Shown here piece after piece: positions 63,811 through 64,000 of a DNA stretch of 64,000 nucleotides (within the stretch, counting starts at the first letter, position 1; every line of letters begins with the position of its first letter). The stretch comes from JBAMOY01 sp037071015 (GTDB taxonomy: Bacteria > Bacillota_I > Bacilli_A > RF39 > UBA660): positions 930,001-994,000 of the forward strand of contig JBAMOY010000001.1 in NCBI GenBank assembly GCA_037071015.1, in the 5' to 3' direction. The notes below the pieces were generated by a model. It was not told the DNA's origin and made no database searches. It was given only the letters and a program-made list of their open reading frames with translations. Position numbers and translations under genes: made by a program.

Positions 63811-63836
63811 TCGATTAGTTCGACTAATTTCCCAAT
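63811..63836 (-). repeat. 3' trailer repeat shared with ssrA
   Basis: GTCGATTAGTTCGACTAA plus TTTCCCAATGG follows the CCA end of tRNA-Leu. It is nearly the same as the trailer at 22127-22153, and the terminator behind it has the same design. Confidence 0.7.
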
Positions 63837-63922
63837 GGTGCCTGTGGTCGGACTCGAACCGACACGGTATCGCTACCATTGGATTTTGAGTCCAACGCGT
63901 CTACCAATTCCACCACACAGGC
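63837..63922 (-). tRNA. tRNA-Leu (anticodon CAA)
   Basis: A class II tRNA of about 86 nt with encoded CCA. The acceptor GCCTGTG pairs with CACAGGC. The stem TTGGA/TCCAA encloses loop CTCAAAA, giving anticodon CAA (decoding TTG). The long variable arm TGGTAGCGATACCG and GGTTCGAGTCC of the T-arm are present. Confidence 0.93.
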
Positions 63923-64000
63923 ATTTAACGGAACCTATTGTTCCTTATATTTTGATTCAAACAAATTAGTTTCCGTTTGTTCATCATCATTTAATTTAAT

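Noticed and set aside
1..64000. Use of TGA as tryptophan (mycoplasma code)
   Set aside because: Tryptophan is coded by TGG throughout and the recombinase gene ends in TGA with a coupled start, so the standard bacterial code applies.
1..64000. CRISPR arrays or cas genes
   Set aside because: No series of evenly spaced direct repeats was seen on either strand, and no Cas-like protein is present.

Overview
The window is a strongly AT-rich, single-contig chromosomal stretch from a low-GC Firmicute. The DnaB/DnaI primosome pair sits upstream of a T-box-controlled thrS. TGA is used as a normal stop, three tRNAs are embedded, and the tmRNA tag ends in AFA. Gene content and the Gram-positive type of secretion genes suggest an uncultured member of the Bacilli near Erysipelotrichales/RF39-like or mollicute-related lineages; this placement is an inference, because no rRNA is present. 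Nearly all genes lie on the minus strand.

Region 1 (1-15.3 kb) is housekeeping. It holds the 5' end of thrS with its T-box leader, two genes of unknown function (one a degenerate RNase II/R-like protein), dnaI and dnaB, and a divergent pair of XRE regulators with candidate operators. Then come yebC, rnc, yidD (apparently leaderless) joined to a ZnuA-fold lipoprotein, cysE, a phosphoesterase, tRNA-Ser, a diacylglycerol kinase, a HAD phosphatase, an ABC exporter and tRNA-Val.

Region 2 (15.5-22.1 kb) is accessory DNA between tRNA-Val and ssrA. It has a small plus-strand set of membrane/lipoprotein genes and an integrative mobilizable element module: a large serine recombinase, a MobV relaxase, and a recognisable pMV158-type oriT. 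Upstream of the recombinase a 23-codon leader peptide overlaps a terminator-like hairpin, which looks like an attenuator.

Region 3 (22.1-27.3 kb) is housekeeping again: ssrA, smpB, rnr, a DUF2238 membrane protein, rmuC and a rhodanese protein.

Region 4 (27.4-60.4 kb) is the most striking part: one co-oriented locus carrying both a type IV secretion system and a Tad (type IVc) pilus system. The T4SS half has a coupling ATPase, a split VirB4, PrgI/VirB3, VirB6, three VirB2-like proteins, a fourth VirB2-like domain fused to a secreted ectodomain, and a SpoIID/M23 wall hydrolase. The Tad half has TadZ, two TadE-like proteins and a Flp-like pilin, then TadC, TadB, TadA, CpaB and another pseudopilin-like protein. 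Beyond these lie two large cysteine-rich secreted paralogs, two membrane-anchored proteins and a JAMM-like protein. No relaxase or integrase was seen in this locus, so it looks like a resident chromosomal surface or secretion machine rather than a conjugative element. A 43-47 kb island (frameshifted gene, DUF4143 ATPase, dead recombinase fragment, sigma-like protein) splits the Tad genes into two halves.

Region 5 (60.5-64 kb) holds an unknown protein, a decayed intergenic stretch, a membrane-tethered beta-helix protein and tRNA-Leu(CAA). The 3' trailer of this tRNA closely resembles that of ssrA.
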